A stretch of DNA of 64,000 nt from JAMLJG01 sp035327585. Lineage in GTDB: Bacteria; Verrucomicrobiota; Kiritimatiellia; CAIVKH01. The stretch covers positions 8,427 through 72,426 of the forward strand of contig DAOLDD010000015.1 in NCBI GenBank assembly GCA_035327585.1. Reading direction: 5' to 3'. How positions within the stretch are numbered: position 1 is the stretch's first letter; the number at the start of each line of letters is the position of its first letter. Below the pieces are notes generated by a model. The model saw only the letters and a program-made list of their open reading frames with translations, did no database searches and had not been told where the DNA came from. The position numbers and the translations under genes are program-made. Of this stretch, positions 17,901-25,503 are shown one piece after another.

Positions 17901-20185
17901 GTGATGCTGTCGCCGCATGCGCCGCTGGCGATGAAGGTGAAACTGTTGGTGACGGTCGCGCCGCCGGCGACGAGCGCGCCGTAGTTTTGCGCGGCGCTGG
18001 GGGCGGTCACGCCATTGGTGGCGAGCAACGTGGCGATGAGGTTGGTGGTGTTGATCGTGCCGGTGTTGCGCAGGGCGAGGGTGACGCCGATGAGTTCACC
18101 GGGATCCGGCATTCCGTTGCCCCCGCCGCAACTGTCGGACACGAGCGCGATGCCCGCGTTCGCGACGACGGCCTGGTCGGCGTCGGTGCCCCCGGTCAGG
18201 ACCAGCGAGTAGACCTGCGAGGTGGAGAACAGCGTACCGCCGTAGGAAACAATGACCTTGTACGTGCCGACCTGGGCGGGCGCGGCGATGTCCACGCGCT
18301 CCACGTTGTCGACGTAGTTGCTGCCCGTGGTGGCGGCGTTGGTCATGAAGGCGTCGGACCAGTTGCCGACGAACGGCATGACGTAGGGCTGATAAACCGT
18401 GGTGCCGTTGGGCGCGATGATGCGCAGGTCGAGGTTGTTGCGGAGAACGGGCGTGCGGCTGTTGTCCGCCTGGGCGGAGCCGGCGGGATCGGTCCAGGCG
18501 AGCGTGGCGCGGATGGGGCTGGAGCCGTTCCAGATGAACTCGTTGGTGAAAGCGCGCGCGGACGGGGTGATCGTGCCGTTGATCATCTTGGGCGCGCCGG
18601 GACTGGCCTTGTGGGCGAGGATGACGTCGGCGGCGGCCTTGGTATTGATGTGGCCCCAGCCAAACATGTAGTCGGGGCCGGGCCTGCCGAGGTCGTCGGC
18701 GGTGTGGATCAGCAGCGCCTTGAGCATGCTCGCGCGCATGAACTGGCCGGAAAACTCGCGTCGGTACAGTTGGGCAAGCAAGGCGGCGGAGCCGGCGGAC
18801 GACGGCGTGGCCATGCTCGTGCCGCTGTAGGAGTCGTAGGCGGTGTCGCTGCTGTCAACGGTGGAATACAGGTCGATCCCGTTGGCGACGATGTCGGGCT
18901 TGATGCGGCCGTCATCCGAGGGGCCGAGGCTGGAGAAATATGCGATGGAGGCGCCGGCGAGGGAACGGTTCGTGCCGCTGACGGCGTCGTTGACCGCGCC
19001 GATGGTGATGAGGTTTTTGGCCAGGCCGAGATAGGTGATGGACTGGTAGCCGCCCTTGGCGGTGAGCACGTCCTGCTCGTTGCCCGCCGCCCAGAACGGC
19101 AGGTAGAAGGGCAGGCCCGCGAGAAGCGCGTCCATCGTGACGGCCTCGCTGTTGTAGACGCCCATGTCGGACGTGCCGGCATCGTAGCCATAGGAATGAT
19201 TGGAGATGGGGACCATGTTGGATTGCGTGGCGGAGACGGCTCCCGTGGCGGTCATTTCCGCATAATCGTTGTCCCAGTCATAGGATGCGATGGTCACGTT
19301 GGTGGCCATGCCGCGCGCGGTGGCGGAGACGCCGGCCGCGCCGATCGTGCCGGCCACGTGGGTGGCGTGGTCATCGGTGGCGACGGCGTTGATGTTGGTG
19401 ACGCGGCCGAGCGTGAATTCCTGGTGGGTGCGGCGCACGGAACCTGCGTCCCAGACGCCCACCTTGATGCCGGCGCCGTTGAGGCTGTAGGGGGCCGGGG
19501 CGAGCAGATTCGCCGTGCTGGAAATCGCCGCGTTGCGGTTCATCGTCGTGCGATAAACCGGCTCGTCGCCGCGGAAATCATGCAGGATCGAGACTTTGTT
19601 GCCGGGCCCTTCCTTGCGGACGGGGATGCCCAATTCCGCGGCCTTTTCCAGCACCGCCGCGTAGCGCGCCTCTTCCCGCGCCGTCATTTCCGCCACGACC
19701 CGCGCCCGCGTCGCCGGGTCGCTCAAGTCGGCGTTGTTCAGGAGTTCGGCGATGGAACCGGCCGCGTCGCCGGACGCCGGGGCCGCGCGCCGCCGGGAGG
19801 ATTTTACGGACTCGCGCTCGGAATCCGGTTGCGACTCCTCCTGCGACGCATCAGCGGACAGCCCCTGCGCCGCATCCGGCGTCGCGACTTGCGCGGGGGG
19901 AATCGCGGTCTGCGCGGGAGCCGGGCCGCCGGTGACCGCCGGTGCAGAGGGCGCCGATTCATCGCCGTCCGGTGCTTCCGTCGCGGCGGACGCATTTGTC
20001 CCGGTTGGCGCGGGGGGCGCCGCGACCGCCTCGCCGTCTTCCGTGGATTCCGTCGATTCGGGCGCGACGGCCAGCGCGGCGAGCGGGGTAGCCGGGGTCG
20101 GGGGCTTGCGGGGTACGAGGAGAATGCAGATCGCTGCGATGCAAACGAAGAAGCCGGTCAACCAAAGGCCGCGGCGCAAGTTCAT
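14927..20185 (-). CDS. Giant secreted multidomain subtilase (S8 peptidase)
   Basis: 1752 residues. An N-terminal hydrophobic anchor or signal (about residues 7-25) precedes a long Ala/Pro/Ser/Glu-rich low-complexity stretch (30-140). The S8 domain has Asp246 (VGVWDAG), His276 (DHATHVAGT), the oxyanion Asn in WAAGNE (about 369) and Ser457 (SGTSMATPSSAG), so the catalytic triad is complete. After it come a CARDB-like domain, a proprotein-convertase P-domain (VTVTIAGLSHTYPEDLDIVV), two Ig/cadherin-like putative-Ig repeats (ATFGATNGTGSFAWSS and ATFGATNGTGAFLW), a jelly-roll module, a fibronectin-III-like module, then a calcium-binding thrombospondin-3-type stretch (DADGDGIPDAYEIE, DWDNDGFLDVDEY) and a beta-rich C-terminal tail. 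Probably surface-bound or released for protein degradation. Confidence 0.88.
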   Translation of the reverse strand: MNLRRGLWLTGFFVCIAAICILLVPRKPPTPATPLAALAVAPESTESTEDGEAVAAPPAPTGTNASAATEAPDGDESAPSAPAVTGGPAPAQTAIPPAQVATPDAAQGLSADASQEESQPDSERESVKSSRRRAAPASGDAAGSIAELLNNADLSDPATRARVVAEMTAREEARYAAVLEKAAELGIPVRKEGPGNKVSILHDFRGDEPVYRTTMNRNAAISSTANLLAPAPYSLNGAGIKVGVWDAGSVRRTHQEFTLGRVTNINAVATDDHATHVAGTIGAAGVSATARGMATNVTIASYDWDNDYAEMTATGAVSATQSNMVPISNHSYGYDAGTSDMGVYNSEAVTMDALLAGLPFYLPFWAAGNEQDVLTAKGGYQSITYLGLAKNLITIGAVNDAVSGTNRSLAGASIAYFSSLGPSDDGRIKPDIVANGIDLYSTVDSSDTAYDSYSGTSMATPSSAGSAALLAQLYRREFSGQFMRASMLKALLIHTADDLGRPGPDYMFGWGHINTKAAADVILAHKASPGAPKMINGTITPSARAFTNEFIWNGSSPIRATLAWTDPAGSAQADNSRTPVLRNNLDLRIIAPNGTTVYQPYVMPFVGNWSDAFMTNAATTGSNYVDNVERVDIAAPAQVGTYKVIVSYGGTLFSTSQVYSLVLTGGTDADQAVVANAGIALVSDSCGGGNGMPDPGELIGVTLALRNTGTINTTNLIATLLATNGVTAPSAAQNYGALVAGGATVTNSFTFIASGACGDSITVSFALADGTNLYDTISQTYTLGGTTAVTVTNANSAAITIVDNNKASPYPSTINVSGLAGTVTKVTVTIAGLSHTYPEDLDIVVASPDGRRVALLGAVGGGTDISGLTLTFDDDAASSVGSPITGGAFKPTGSISSMPAPAPAAPYAGSLAEFIGANPNGTWSLYVVDAAADDSGNIASGWRIAITAGEPLCCASNQPPAFATVGDKTVVDGRTLNFAVTATDSVDNDPITLTAPILPAGATFGATNGTGSFAWSSATPVGVYTSRFVATDKDGAATQDVAIIVVSNQPPLLAPVGDRQVYLTNTLSFAVTATDPVGDDAILLTASNLPAGATFGATNGTGAFLWPDASPTGAYLVTFHAADISGTNSETITITVAPAPAFVTYIEDFDTTENWGGGAPGSYNTKSYTNNNALPAGDYFESNGAIRDTIDSISGNAWRLGNDSAANLYFRYVITNTVRRFAFGIARWDNSPTPQFQIRYSTNSGGAYTTLLSTNGSWFTADKQYRTYDSGPVDLTPAAGQKIYIELFRSSGERMLVDNFEVDYIPAGGGGGDPPPAAPPAPAAIWASATNATDFTAAWSAVSTATSYRLDVSTSAVFSAGGGSAVLYSNAFTSFTGAGFAPTPSAGQLDSDEWKITGLSDNTSPVFGGTYTSGDFARGSSTGNVSTGGAYGFNVGGGNIALGIQPAGSDWTPGTIVLRVENNTGSTLTELNVSYRIYVRNDQNWASSFNFAHSSTDSGYTAVPALDYTSPATADAPPTWVAVDRATTLTGLSIADGAFYYLQWNGDDVSGSGSRDEFALDDVLVTTATGMPSYIPGYSNRTVAGTSEVVTGLTEGVTYFFRARAVNTEGASPNSPTGSVVTAASSNPDADGDGIPDAYEIELFGSTTNIGIGTDWDNDGFLDVDEYRAGTSPTNPASLLQLESTATAPAGEVVIRWQSATGRVYGVSRSTNLMSGFSPLATNLPAFPPENVWTDVAPPSAGGHYRIDLEAP

Positions 20186-20327
20186 GGATTTATCCGTATC
20201 GTGGGTGGAAGGACGTCAACCGGCATAAACTAGTACCCGGAAGCACCGCCAACAAGTGAGGATTTTGTTTCGTTGTCCGGCTCCATGCCGGATGAGATCC
20301 GCCGGCATGGATGCGCGGTCCGGCGTT

Positions 20328-20373
20328 TTACAGACGTTGTAAGTCCCCCAAAAAGCTTTTACAGACGTTGAAA
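20328..20373. repeat. Paired TTACAGACGTTGTAA dyads
   Basis: TTACAGACGTTGTAA at 20328-20342 and TTACAGACGTTGAAA at 20359-20373, centres 31 bp apart, between the subtilase start and the end of the toroid gene. The spacing is nearly the same as in the pair at 6694-6738. The inner ACGT and the TTACA/TGTAA arms give each site dyad symmetry, as expected of a homodimer binding site. Confidence 0.7.
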
Positions 20374-20391
20374 ATCCGAGGGCGCGGCGCA

Positions 20392-21618
20392 TCAGCCTCC
20401 GTTGAGGGCGAGCAGGGCGAGGGCGGTGCTGTAGACGCGGCCGCCGGCGGAGGACCAGCGGTCGAGCGGGGGCCAGCTTCCGGCGTCATCGCCTTCGAGG
20501 TCCTGTACGGCGCGCAGGCGGGCTGCGAGGGCGGGGAGTTCGGTGTCGGGTTCCGGGTCGGCGCGCAGGGCGGCGGCTTGGAAGAAGGTGCGGTAGAGAT
20601 CGAGCGGCGCGGCGGCGTCGCCGATGTCGCGGCGGATGTTGTCGACCATACGGGCGAGGCGCGGGTCCAGGTCGGCGCCGCGGTCGAGGAAGCAGAGCGC
20701 GGCGGCGGCGGTGAGCGTCTCGGAGCCGTGCGGATGGTCGCCCCCGCGCCGGTAGCCCGCGCGTCCCTCTTCGTCCACCGTGCGTGCCAGCCAGGCGAGG
20801 CCGCGCTCCAGTTCCGCCGTGTAGTCGGCCACGCCGCGTTCGCGCGCCTCCGCCAGGACGCGCAGCGCCCAGACGGTCAGGCTGCTGTTCGGCGCGCCGC
20901 GCGAACGCAGATAGGTCCAGCCACCTTCGGGCCGCTGGCTGCGCACGATGAGGGCGAGTCCGTCGCGCAGCGCGTGATCGCCGTCGGTCCGCGCCGCGCC
21001 AGCGTCGCGCAGGCGGAGCAGCGCAAGGCAGGCGAGCGTATGATTGTAGAGCGAGCCGGTGATGGCCGGGCCGAACAGGCCGTCGCCGCCCTGCCGGCTC
21101 GCGAGGAACGCGGCGCCGCGCGCCAGGGATTCCCGCATCGCGTCCTCCGGTTCACCGCCGAGCAGCGCGAGCAGGGCCAGCGCGCTGGTGCCCACGGTGT
21201 AGTTCGCGGCCGCGCCGGTGCGGCCCATCGTCCATCCGCCATCGGCGTCCTGCTGGCGCAAAAGCCAATCGCGCGCGTTGAGCAAATCGGAGTCCGCGGG
21301 TTCCTCCGCGACGAGGGCGGGAGTGGAGTCCATCGCGAAGTCGTCTGGCACCTCTTCGTAGAAGGCATCGGAGACGGAGACGAAGGCATCGTCCGGAGCG
21401 GGTGCATTGCGCAGCACAAGCAGGCTCGCCCCGAGCAGGGCGAGCAGCGCCGCCGCGAGGGCAAGCGGGAGGCGGCGCCGCGCGCGGATGCGGGCGAGCA
21501 CCGTCGGCGCGAGGTTGGGCGCGGGCGCGTCCGGCCACGCGCGCAGCGTGTCGAGCACGTCGCGGAAGGCGGGGTCCTGTTCGGGGTGCTCCGGGGTGGA
21601 CGCGGGGTCAGGTTTCAT
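20392..21618 (-). CDS. Membrane-anchored alpha/alpha-toroid protein, putative anti-sigma factor
   Basis: 408 residues in three parts. Residues 1-50 are a charged cytoplasmic segment (DPAFRDVLDTLRAWPDAPAP). One transmembrane helix follows (about 52-70, LPLALAAALLALLGASLLVL). Residues ~110-408 form a terpenoid-cyclase/prenyltransferase-like alpha/alpha toroid, with repeated QQDADGGW, SQRPEGGWTYL and similar QxxxGGW units. The gene starts inside the end of the ECF sigma gene (11-nt overlap), with GGAGG upstream of ATG 21618. The position, topology and short N-terminal domain are those expected of an anti-sigma factor whose outer part senses or binds something; I infer this role. The QW-like repeats lack the DxDD acid motif of squalene-hopene cyclases, so cyclase activity is unlikely. 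Confidence 0.75.
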   Translation of the reverse strand: MKPDPASTPEHPEQDPAFRDVLDTLRAWPDAPAPNLAPTVLARIRARRRLPLALAAALLALLGASLLVLRNAPAPDDAFVSVSDAFYEEVPDDFAMDSTPALVAEEPADSDLLNARDWLLRQQDADGGWTMGRTGAAANYTVGTSALALLALLGGEPEDAMRESLARGAAFLASRQGGDGLFGPAITGSLYNHTLACLALLRLRDAGAARTDGDHALRDGLALIVRSQRPEGGWTYLRSRGAPNSSLTVWALRVLAEARERGVADYTAELERGLAWLARTVDEEGRAGYRRGGDHPHGSETLTAAAALCFLDRGADLDPRLARMVDNIRRDIGDAAAPLDLYRTFFQAAALRADPEPDTELPALAARLRAVQDLEGDDAGSWPPLDRWSSAGGRVYSTALALLALNGG

Positions 21619-22174
21619 GGCGGCCTCCGTGCGGCGGGGGTTCAAGGGCGGTGCGCATGCGGTGCAGCGCGTTAAACACGCGGGACTTCACGGTGCCGGT
21701 CGGCACGCCGAGCACCTCGGCGGCTTCCGCGTAGGCGAGGCCCTGGTAGATGACGAGCACGACGGCGCCGCGCAGGTCGGGCGTCAGCGTGGCGAGCAGG
21801 CGCTCGGCGTCGATGCGCGCGGGCGCGTGGCCGGCCGAGCGCCCGTCCGCCTGGTCCATCTCGGGCGCGGCGCGTTCCAGCAGGCGCAGGCGGCGGGACT
21901 GCCGGCGCACGTGGTCGATCCACACATGGTGCGCGAGCGTGTGTGCGTAAGTGGTGAACCGCGCGAGGGGGCGCGCGCGCGACCGGTGGCGATGAAGCCG
22001 GATGAAAGTTTCCTGCACAAGATCCTCCGCATGATCTTTAGCGCCCGCGCGCAGGAAAAAGTTCAGGAGCCGTCCCTGATAGCGTTCGACGATGGCGCGA
22101 AACGCGGTGTCGTCGCCCGCCGCGGCGCGGGCCAGCCACTCCCATTCCTCTACGTTTTCCTCATCGGACGACAT
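21608..22174 (-). CDS. ECF-type RNA polymerase sigma factor (sigma-70 family)
   Basis: 188 residues. Region 2 contains LVQETFIRLHRH and the core-binding/promoter-melting helix; region 4 has a helix-turn-helix ending GVPTGTVKSRVFNALHRM. There is no region 1 or 3, as in ECF sigma factors. It would redirect RNA polymerase to a specific regulon. The ATG at 22174 is chosen; a GTG two codons upstream is also possible, and no strong Shine-Dalgarno separates them. The downstream gene overlaps by 11 nt and looks like its membrane regulator. It is divergent from the tonB-like/receptor genes, with only 105 bp between the start codons, so the two units may share regulation. Confidence 0.9.
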   Translation of the reverse strand: MSSDEENVEEWEWLARAAAGDDTAFRAIVERYQGRLLNFFLRAGAKDHAEDLVQETFIRLHRHRSRARPLARFTTYAHTLAHHVWIDHVRRQSRRLRLLERAAPEMDQADGRSAGHAPARIDAERLLATLTPDLRGAVVLVIYQGLAYAEAAEVLGVPTGTVKSRVFNALHRMRTALEPPPHGGRHET

Positions 22175-22279
22175 GCGCACGGAGCGTAGGGCATTTGCCG
22201 CGTCACGCTCAACGGCAAGGCGAAACTATATTTTCGCGGTGCGCTGAACCATCGCGCGCGCTGCGTCGTTCAAGTGGGC

Positions 22280-22879
22280 ATGAAGTATCGCCGCCGCCTG
22301 TCCATGCCCCTGCGCATTGCGCGCGCGGTGTCGTGTTCGCTGGCGTTGCATGGATTGGGCTGGGCCGCGTTGCGCGAAGGGCCGCTCGTGCAGGTGCACA
22401 CGGTTTCCGCGCCGGAGGTGCTGCTCGTCGCGTGGACGGAGCCGGAGCCGCCGCTGCGTGTGACGGAGCCGGTGGTCCTCGACGAGCCCGGTTGGATTCC
22501 ACTCCAGCTGGATGCACTGCCGGAGGCGGAACCGCCACCGGTCGTTCCGCCGGTGGTCGAGCACATTTTTACCGAACCGCCGGGGGAGCCGGACGAAGAA
22601 CCGCCGCCGGCGTCGCCCTACTGGGACGGCGTGCGCCACGAGCTGGCGCGCGCGTTGCGCTGGCCCGCGGGGTGGCGGACACGCACGAATATCGAGGTGC
22701 GCATCCTCGCCGTCCAGGACCGCCTGCTGCCGCTGGCGCCGGTTCCGGTCTCGGACGATGCGATCCAAGCCGCGGTGCGCCGCGCGGTCGAACGCGTCGT
22801 GCGCAGCGCGGAGCGTCCGCCGGAGGATGTCGTCGGGCGCGAGATGCGCCTCACCGTACGTTTTGAACCCGAAACCTGA
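22280..22879 (+). CDS. TonB-like energy-transduction protein
   Basis: 199 residues with TonB layout. A short N-terminal membrane anchor (about residues 12-30) is followed by a Pro/Glu-rich periplasm-spanning region (about 45-115, with PEPPLR, PPPVVPPVVEH, EEPPPASP). The C-terminal ~85-residue domain starts YWDGVRHELARALRWP and has the beta-alpha pattern of TonB/TolA C-terminal domains. TonB links the inner-membrane proton-motive force to outer-membrane receptors. No exbB/exbD genes are in the window. The adjacent receptor gene, 11 nt downstream, is the obvious partner. ATG 22280 is preferred over the GTG at 22274. The identification rests on architecture and context more than on sequence motifs. 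Confidence 0.65.
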   Translation: MKYRRRLSMPLRIARAVSCSLALHGLGWAALREGPLVQVHTVSAPEVLLVAWTEPEPPLRVTEPVVLDEPGWIPLQLDALPEAEPPPVVPPVVEHIFTEPPGEPDEEPPPASPYWDGVRHELARALRWPAGWRTRTNIEVRILAVQDRLLPLAPVPVSDDAIQAAVRRAVERVVRSAERPPEDVVGREMRLTVRFEPET

Positions 22880-22890
22880 AGGAGCCCTGC

Positions 22891-24978
22891 ATGAAGAAAA
22901 GGAACTTGGTCGCATGTCTGCTCGCCGTGAGTGCGGCATCCGGCGTGGCGTCGCGCGCGGAAACCGTAACCCTGCCCGATGTCGTGGTGACGCCGATGCG
23001 CGCGGCCACGGAGGCGGCCTCCGTGCCGGCGAGCACGTATGTCGTGTCGTCGGATGACCTGCTGGCGAACGCGCCGCGCACGACGCCGGACGCGCTCGCG
23101 GGGTTGCCGTCGGTGATGGTGCAAAAGACGTCCTACGGGCAAGGCTCGCCGTTCCTGCGTGGCTTCACCGGATTCCGCACGCTCATGCTCGTGGACGGCA
23201 TCCGGCTCAACAACAGCGTGTTTCGCGACGGGCCGAACCAATACTGGAACACGGTCGATCCGTTCTCCGTTGATCGCTATGAAGTCGTGCTGGGGCCCGC
23301 GTCCGTGCTCTACGGCAGCGACGCGATCGGCGGCGCGGTGAACGCGTTGTCGCCCGCCGTGCCGGAGTGGACGGGCGCGCCGGTGTGGGAGCGCACGCTG
23401 AAGTATCGCGGCGCGACGGCGGACCAGTCGCACCAGGCGCGGCTGGAGACGTCGGCGCGGCTGACCGAGTCCTTCGGCCTGCGCGCGGGCTATACGTGGA
23501 AGTCGTTCGACGACGTCGAGGGCGGCAAGGATGTCGGCGAGCAGCCGAAGACCGGCTACGACGAAACGGCGTGGGACGCGGGCGCGGAATACGTGTGGGG
23601 AAGCGGCGCGATCCTCACGCTGGGGCACCAGCAGGTGAACCAGGAAGACGCCTGGCGCACGCACCGCACGATATACGGCATTGAGTGGGAAGGCACGACG
23701 CACGGCGACGACCTCGTGCACCGCTTCGACCAGGATCGCTCACTGACGTGGTTGCGGTTGGCGCACACGGATCGCGGCGGCGCTGTGGATGCCTATGCGC
23801 TGACGCTCTCGCGCCACAAGCAGGGCGAGGACCTCGACCGCGTGCGCGCGAACGGGCGGCAGGATGTACAAGGATTCGATGTGGAAACCTGGGGCGCGAC
23901 GCTCACGCTGGAAAGCGACAGCCGTGTCGGGCGCTGGGTCTACGGCGTGGATTACTACCGTGACATCGTCGATTCCTACAACACGCGCATTGACCCCGGT
24001 GCGGCGCCGAAACGCGCGGTGCAGGGACCGGTCGCGGACGACGCCACGTATGACCTGCTCGGCGTGTTCGTGCAGAACACATTCGACGCCTGCGGCGTCG
24101 AGGTGACGCCCGGCCTGCGCTACACCTACGCGGAACTCGACGCGGACAAGGTGGACAAACGTCCGGACGGCATTTCCGGCGATTGGGACGCGGTGGTCGG
24201 CTCGCTGCGCGCGTTGCTGCCGCTGGACGCGGAGCGGCGGCAGGCGGTGTACGCAGGCGTGTCGCAGGGGTTCCGCGCGCCGAACCTGTCCGACCTTACG
24301 CGGCTGGATTCCGCGCGCAGCAATGAAATCGAGACGCCGGTGGACGACCTCGACCCGGAGAAGTTCGTGACGGCGGAGATTGGCTGGCGTCGCACGGCGG
24401 ACGACTGGAGCGCGGGCGTCGCGTACTACCACACGTGGATTGACGACCTGATCGTGCGCGCGCCGACGGGCGAGACGGTGGACGATCTGCTGGAAGTCAC
24501 GAAACGGAATGCGGGCGCGGGCCATGTGCAGGGTGTTGAAGTCTCCGCGCGCGTGAACCTGTCCGCCGACTGGCAGGTGCGTGCGATGGGGACGTGGATG
24601 GAGGGCAAGGTTGAGGCCTATCCCACCTCCGCGCCGGAGCGCGTGGAGGACGACATCAGCCGCGTGATGCCGCTGACCGGCCGCCTCGCGTTGCGGTGGC
24701 AGCCCGTGGGCAGGGCGTATTGGGTGGAAGGCGTGGTGGACGCCGCCGACAAGGCGGACCGGCTCTCCGCGGACGACGCGCGCGACACGCAGCGTATTCC
24801 GCCCGACGGCACGCCCGGCTACATCGTCGGCACGCTGCGCGGCGGCGTGCAGGCCACCGACGCGCTCGCCTTCACGCTCGCGCTGGAGAATCTGGCCGAC
24901 GAGGACTATCGCATCCACGGCTCCGGCGTGAACGAGCCCGGCCGCCAGCTCGTGTTCAGCGCGGCGCTGACGTTCTGA
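22891..24978 (+). CDS. TonB-dependent outer-membrane receptor (likely haem, iron or cobalamin)
   Basis: 695 residues. A signal peptide (cleavage near residue 23, SRA) is followed by a TonB-box-like TLPDVVVTPMRA. The plug domain follows (about 35-160; FLRGFTGFRTLMLVDGIRLN and ASVLYGSDAIGGAVN), then a 22-strand barrel pattern to the C-terminal aromatic Phe (SAALTF). AAGGAG lies at 22879-22884, ahead of the ATG. The protein moves a ligand across the outer membrane using TonB. The ligand is not readable from motifs: I see no clear His pair of a haemoglobin receptor. The haem importer genes downstream suggest haem, but a scaffold gap and two genes separate them. Confidence 0.88.
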   Translation: MKKRNLVACLLAVSAASGVASRAETVTLPDVVVTPMRAATEAASVPASTYVVSSDDLLANAPRTTPDALAGLPSVMVQKTSYGQGSPFLRGFTGFRTLMLVDGIRLNNSVFRDGPNQYWNTVDPFSVDRYEVVLGPASVLYGSDAIGGAVNALSPAVPEWTGAPVWERTLKYRGATADQSHQARLETSARLTESFGLRAGYTWKSFDDVEGGKDVGEQPKTGYDETAWDAGAEYVWGSGAILTLGHQQVNQEDAWRTHRTIYGIEWEGTTHGDDLVHRFDQDRSLTWLRLAHTDRGGAVDAYALTLSRHKQGEDLDRVRANGRQDVQGFDVETWGATLTLESDSRVGRWVYGVDYYRDIVDSYNTRIDPGAAPKRAVQGPVADDATYDLLGVFVQNTFDACGVEVTPGLRYTYAELDADKVDKRPDGISGDWDAVVGSLRALLPLDAERRQAVYAGVSQGFRAPNLSDLTRLDSARSNEIETPVDDLDPEKFVTAEIGWRRTADDWSAGVAYYHTWIDDLIVRAPTGETVDDLLEVTKRNAGAGHVQGVEVSARVNLSADWQVRAMGTWMEGKVEAYPTSAPERVEDDISRVMPLTGRLALRWQPVGRAYWVEGVVDAADKADRLSADDARDTQRIPPDGTPGYIVGTLRGGVQATDALAFTLALENLADEDYRIHGSGVNEPGRQLVFSAALTF

Positions 24979-25050
24979 TCCGCCTGGATTCCTTAACCAC
25001 GAATGGACCCGAATCGGCACAGATTTCACGGATGGGGATATTTCTCGCTG

Positions 25051-25105
25051 AAATTAGCGCAAATTCGCGTCAATTAGCGGTGGTATTCTTCAGAGGGAAC
25101 TCCGC
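25051..25105. repeat. 55-bp direct repeat, left copy (edge of scaffold gap)
   Basis: An AT-richer sequence containing GCGCAAATTCGCGTCAATT and TGGTATTCTTCAGA, repeated at 25236-25290 with two differences. It abuts the run of N directly. The segment 24996-25036 just before it holds the related ACGAATGGACCCGAAT-type word. Confidence 0.85.
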
Positions 25106-25205
25106 NNNNNNNNNNNNNNNNNNNNNNNNNNNNNNNNNNNNNNNNNNNNNNNNNNNNNNNNNNNNNNNNNNNNNNNNNNNNNNNNNNNNNNNNNNNNNNN
25201 NNNNN
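25106..25205. other. Assembly gap (100 N)
   Basis: Exactly 100 undetermined bases, the conventional filler for a scaffold join of unknown length. The join sits between two copies of a 55-bp repeat, so the order and distance of the flanking genes (receptor on the left, archaemetzincin-like gene on the right) rest on scaffolding, not on continuous sequence. Confidence 0.98.
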
Positions 25206-25235
25206 CCCCGCGAAACATGCCAAAGAGGCGTTCCA

Positions 25236-25290
25236 AAATTAGCGCAAATTCGCGTCAATTCGCGGTGGTATTCTTCAGAAGGAACTCCGC
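25236..25290. repeat. 55-bp direct repeat, right copy
   Basis: Matches 25051-25105 at 53 of 55 positions by eye (A/C and G/A differences) and continues into more GAATTATCGCGAATGAGCG-type repeat. The remaining ~210 bp up to the next start codon hold no convincing gene; the open frame there has no ribosome-binding site and no family resemblance. Confidence 0.8.
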
Positions 25291-25503
25291 GAATTATCGC
25301 GAATGAGCGCGAATGGATCGGTGACTGGCGCGGTGTCGGCGGGCAGCCCTTTTGACCGCGGATTTGATGAGGGTCAATTCGCCGGATTTCAGAATTGGCA
25401 TCCCCGCGTCTCTCCTGTCACCATAACCGGCGTTCCCTCGCGCGGCGCCGCTCTTCCGCCTGAAGCGAGTCAAAGGCTTAATGATGTCCGGATCTGTCAC
25501 CCA

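Noticed and set aside
16826..20233. Open frame of about 1135 codons antisense to the subtilase
   Set aside because: Gly/Arg/Val-rich mirror of the subtilase coding strand with no signal or domain; the subtilase has a complete catalytic triad.
20392..21618. Squalene-hopene cyclase or geranylgeranyltransferase activity for the toroid protein
   Set aside because: There is a single membrane anchor, only about 300 residues of toroid, no DxDD acid motif and no zinc-ligand set.
25303..25503. N-terminal extension of the archaemetzincin-like gene
   Set aside because: No ribosome-binding site; the lipoprotein signal starts at 25504, and the extension lies in repeat-rich DNA.
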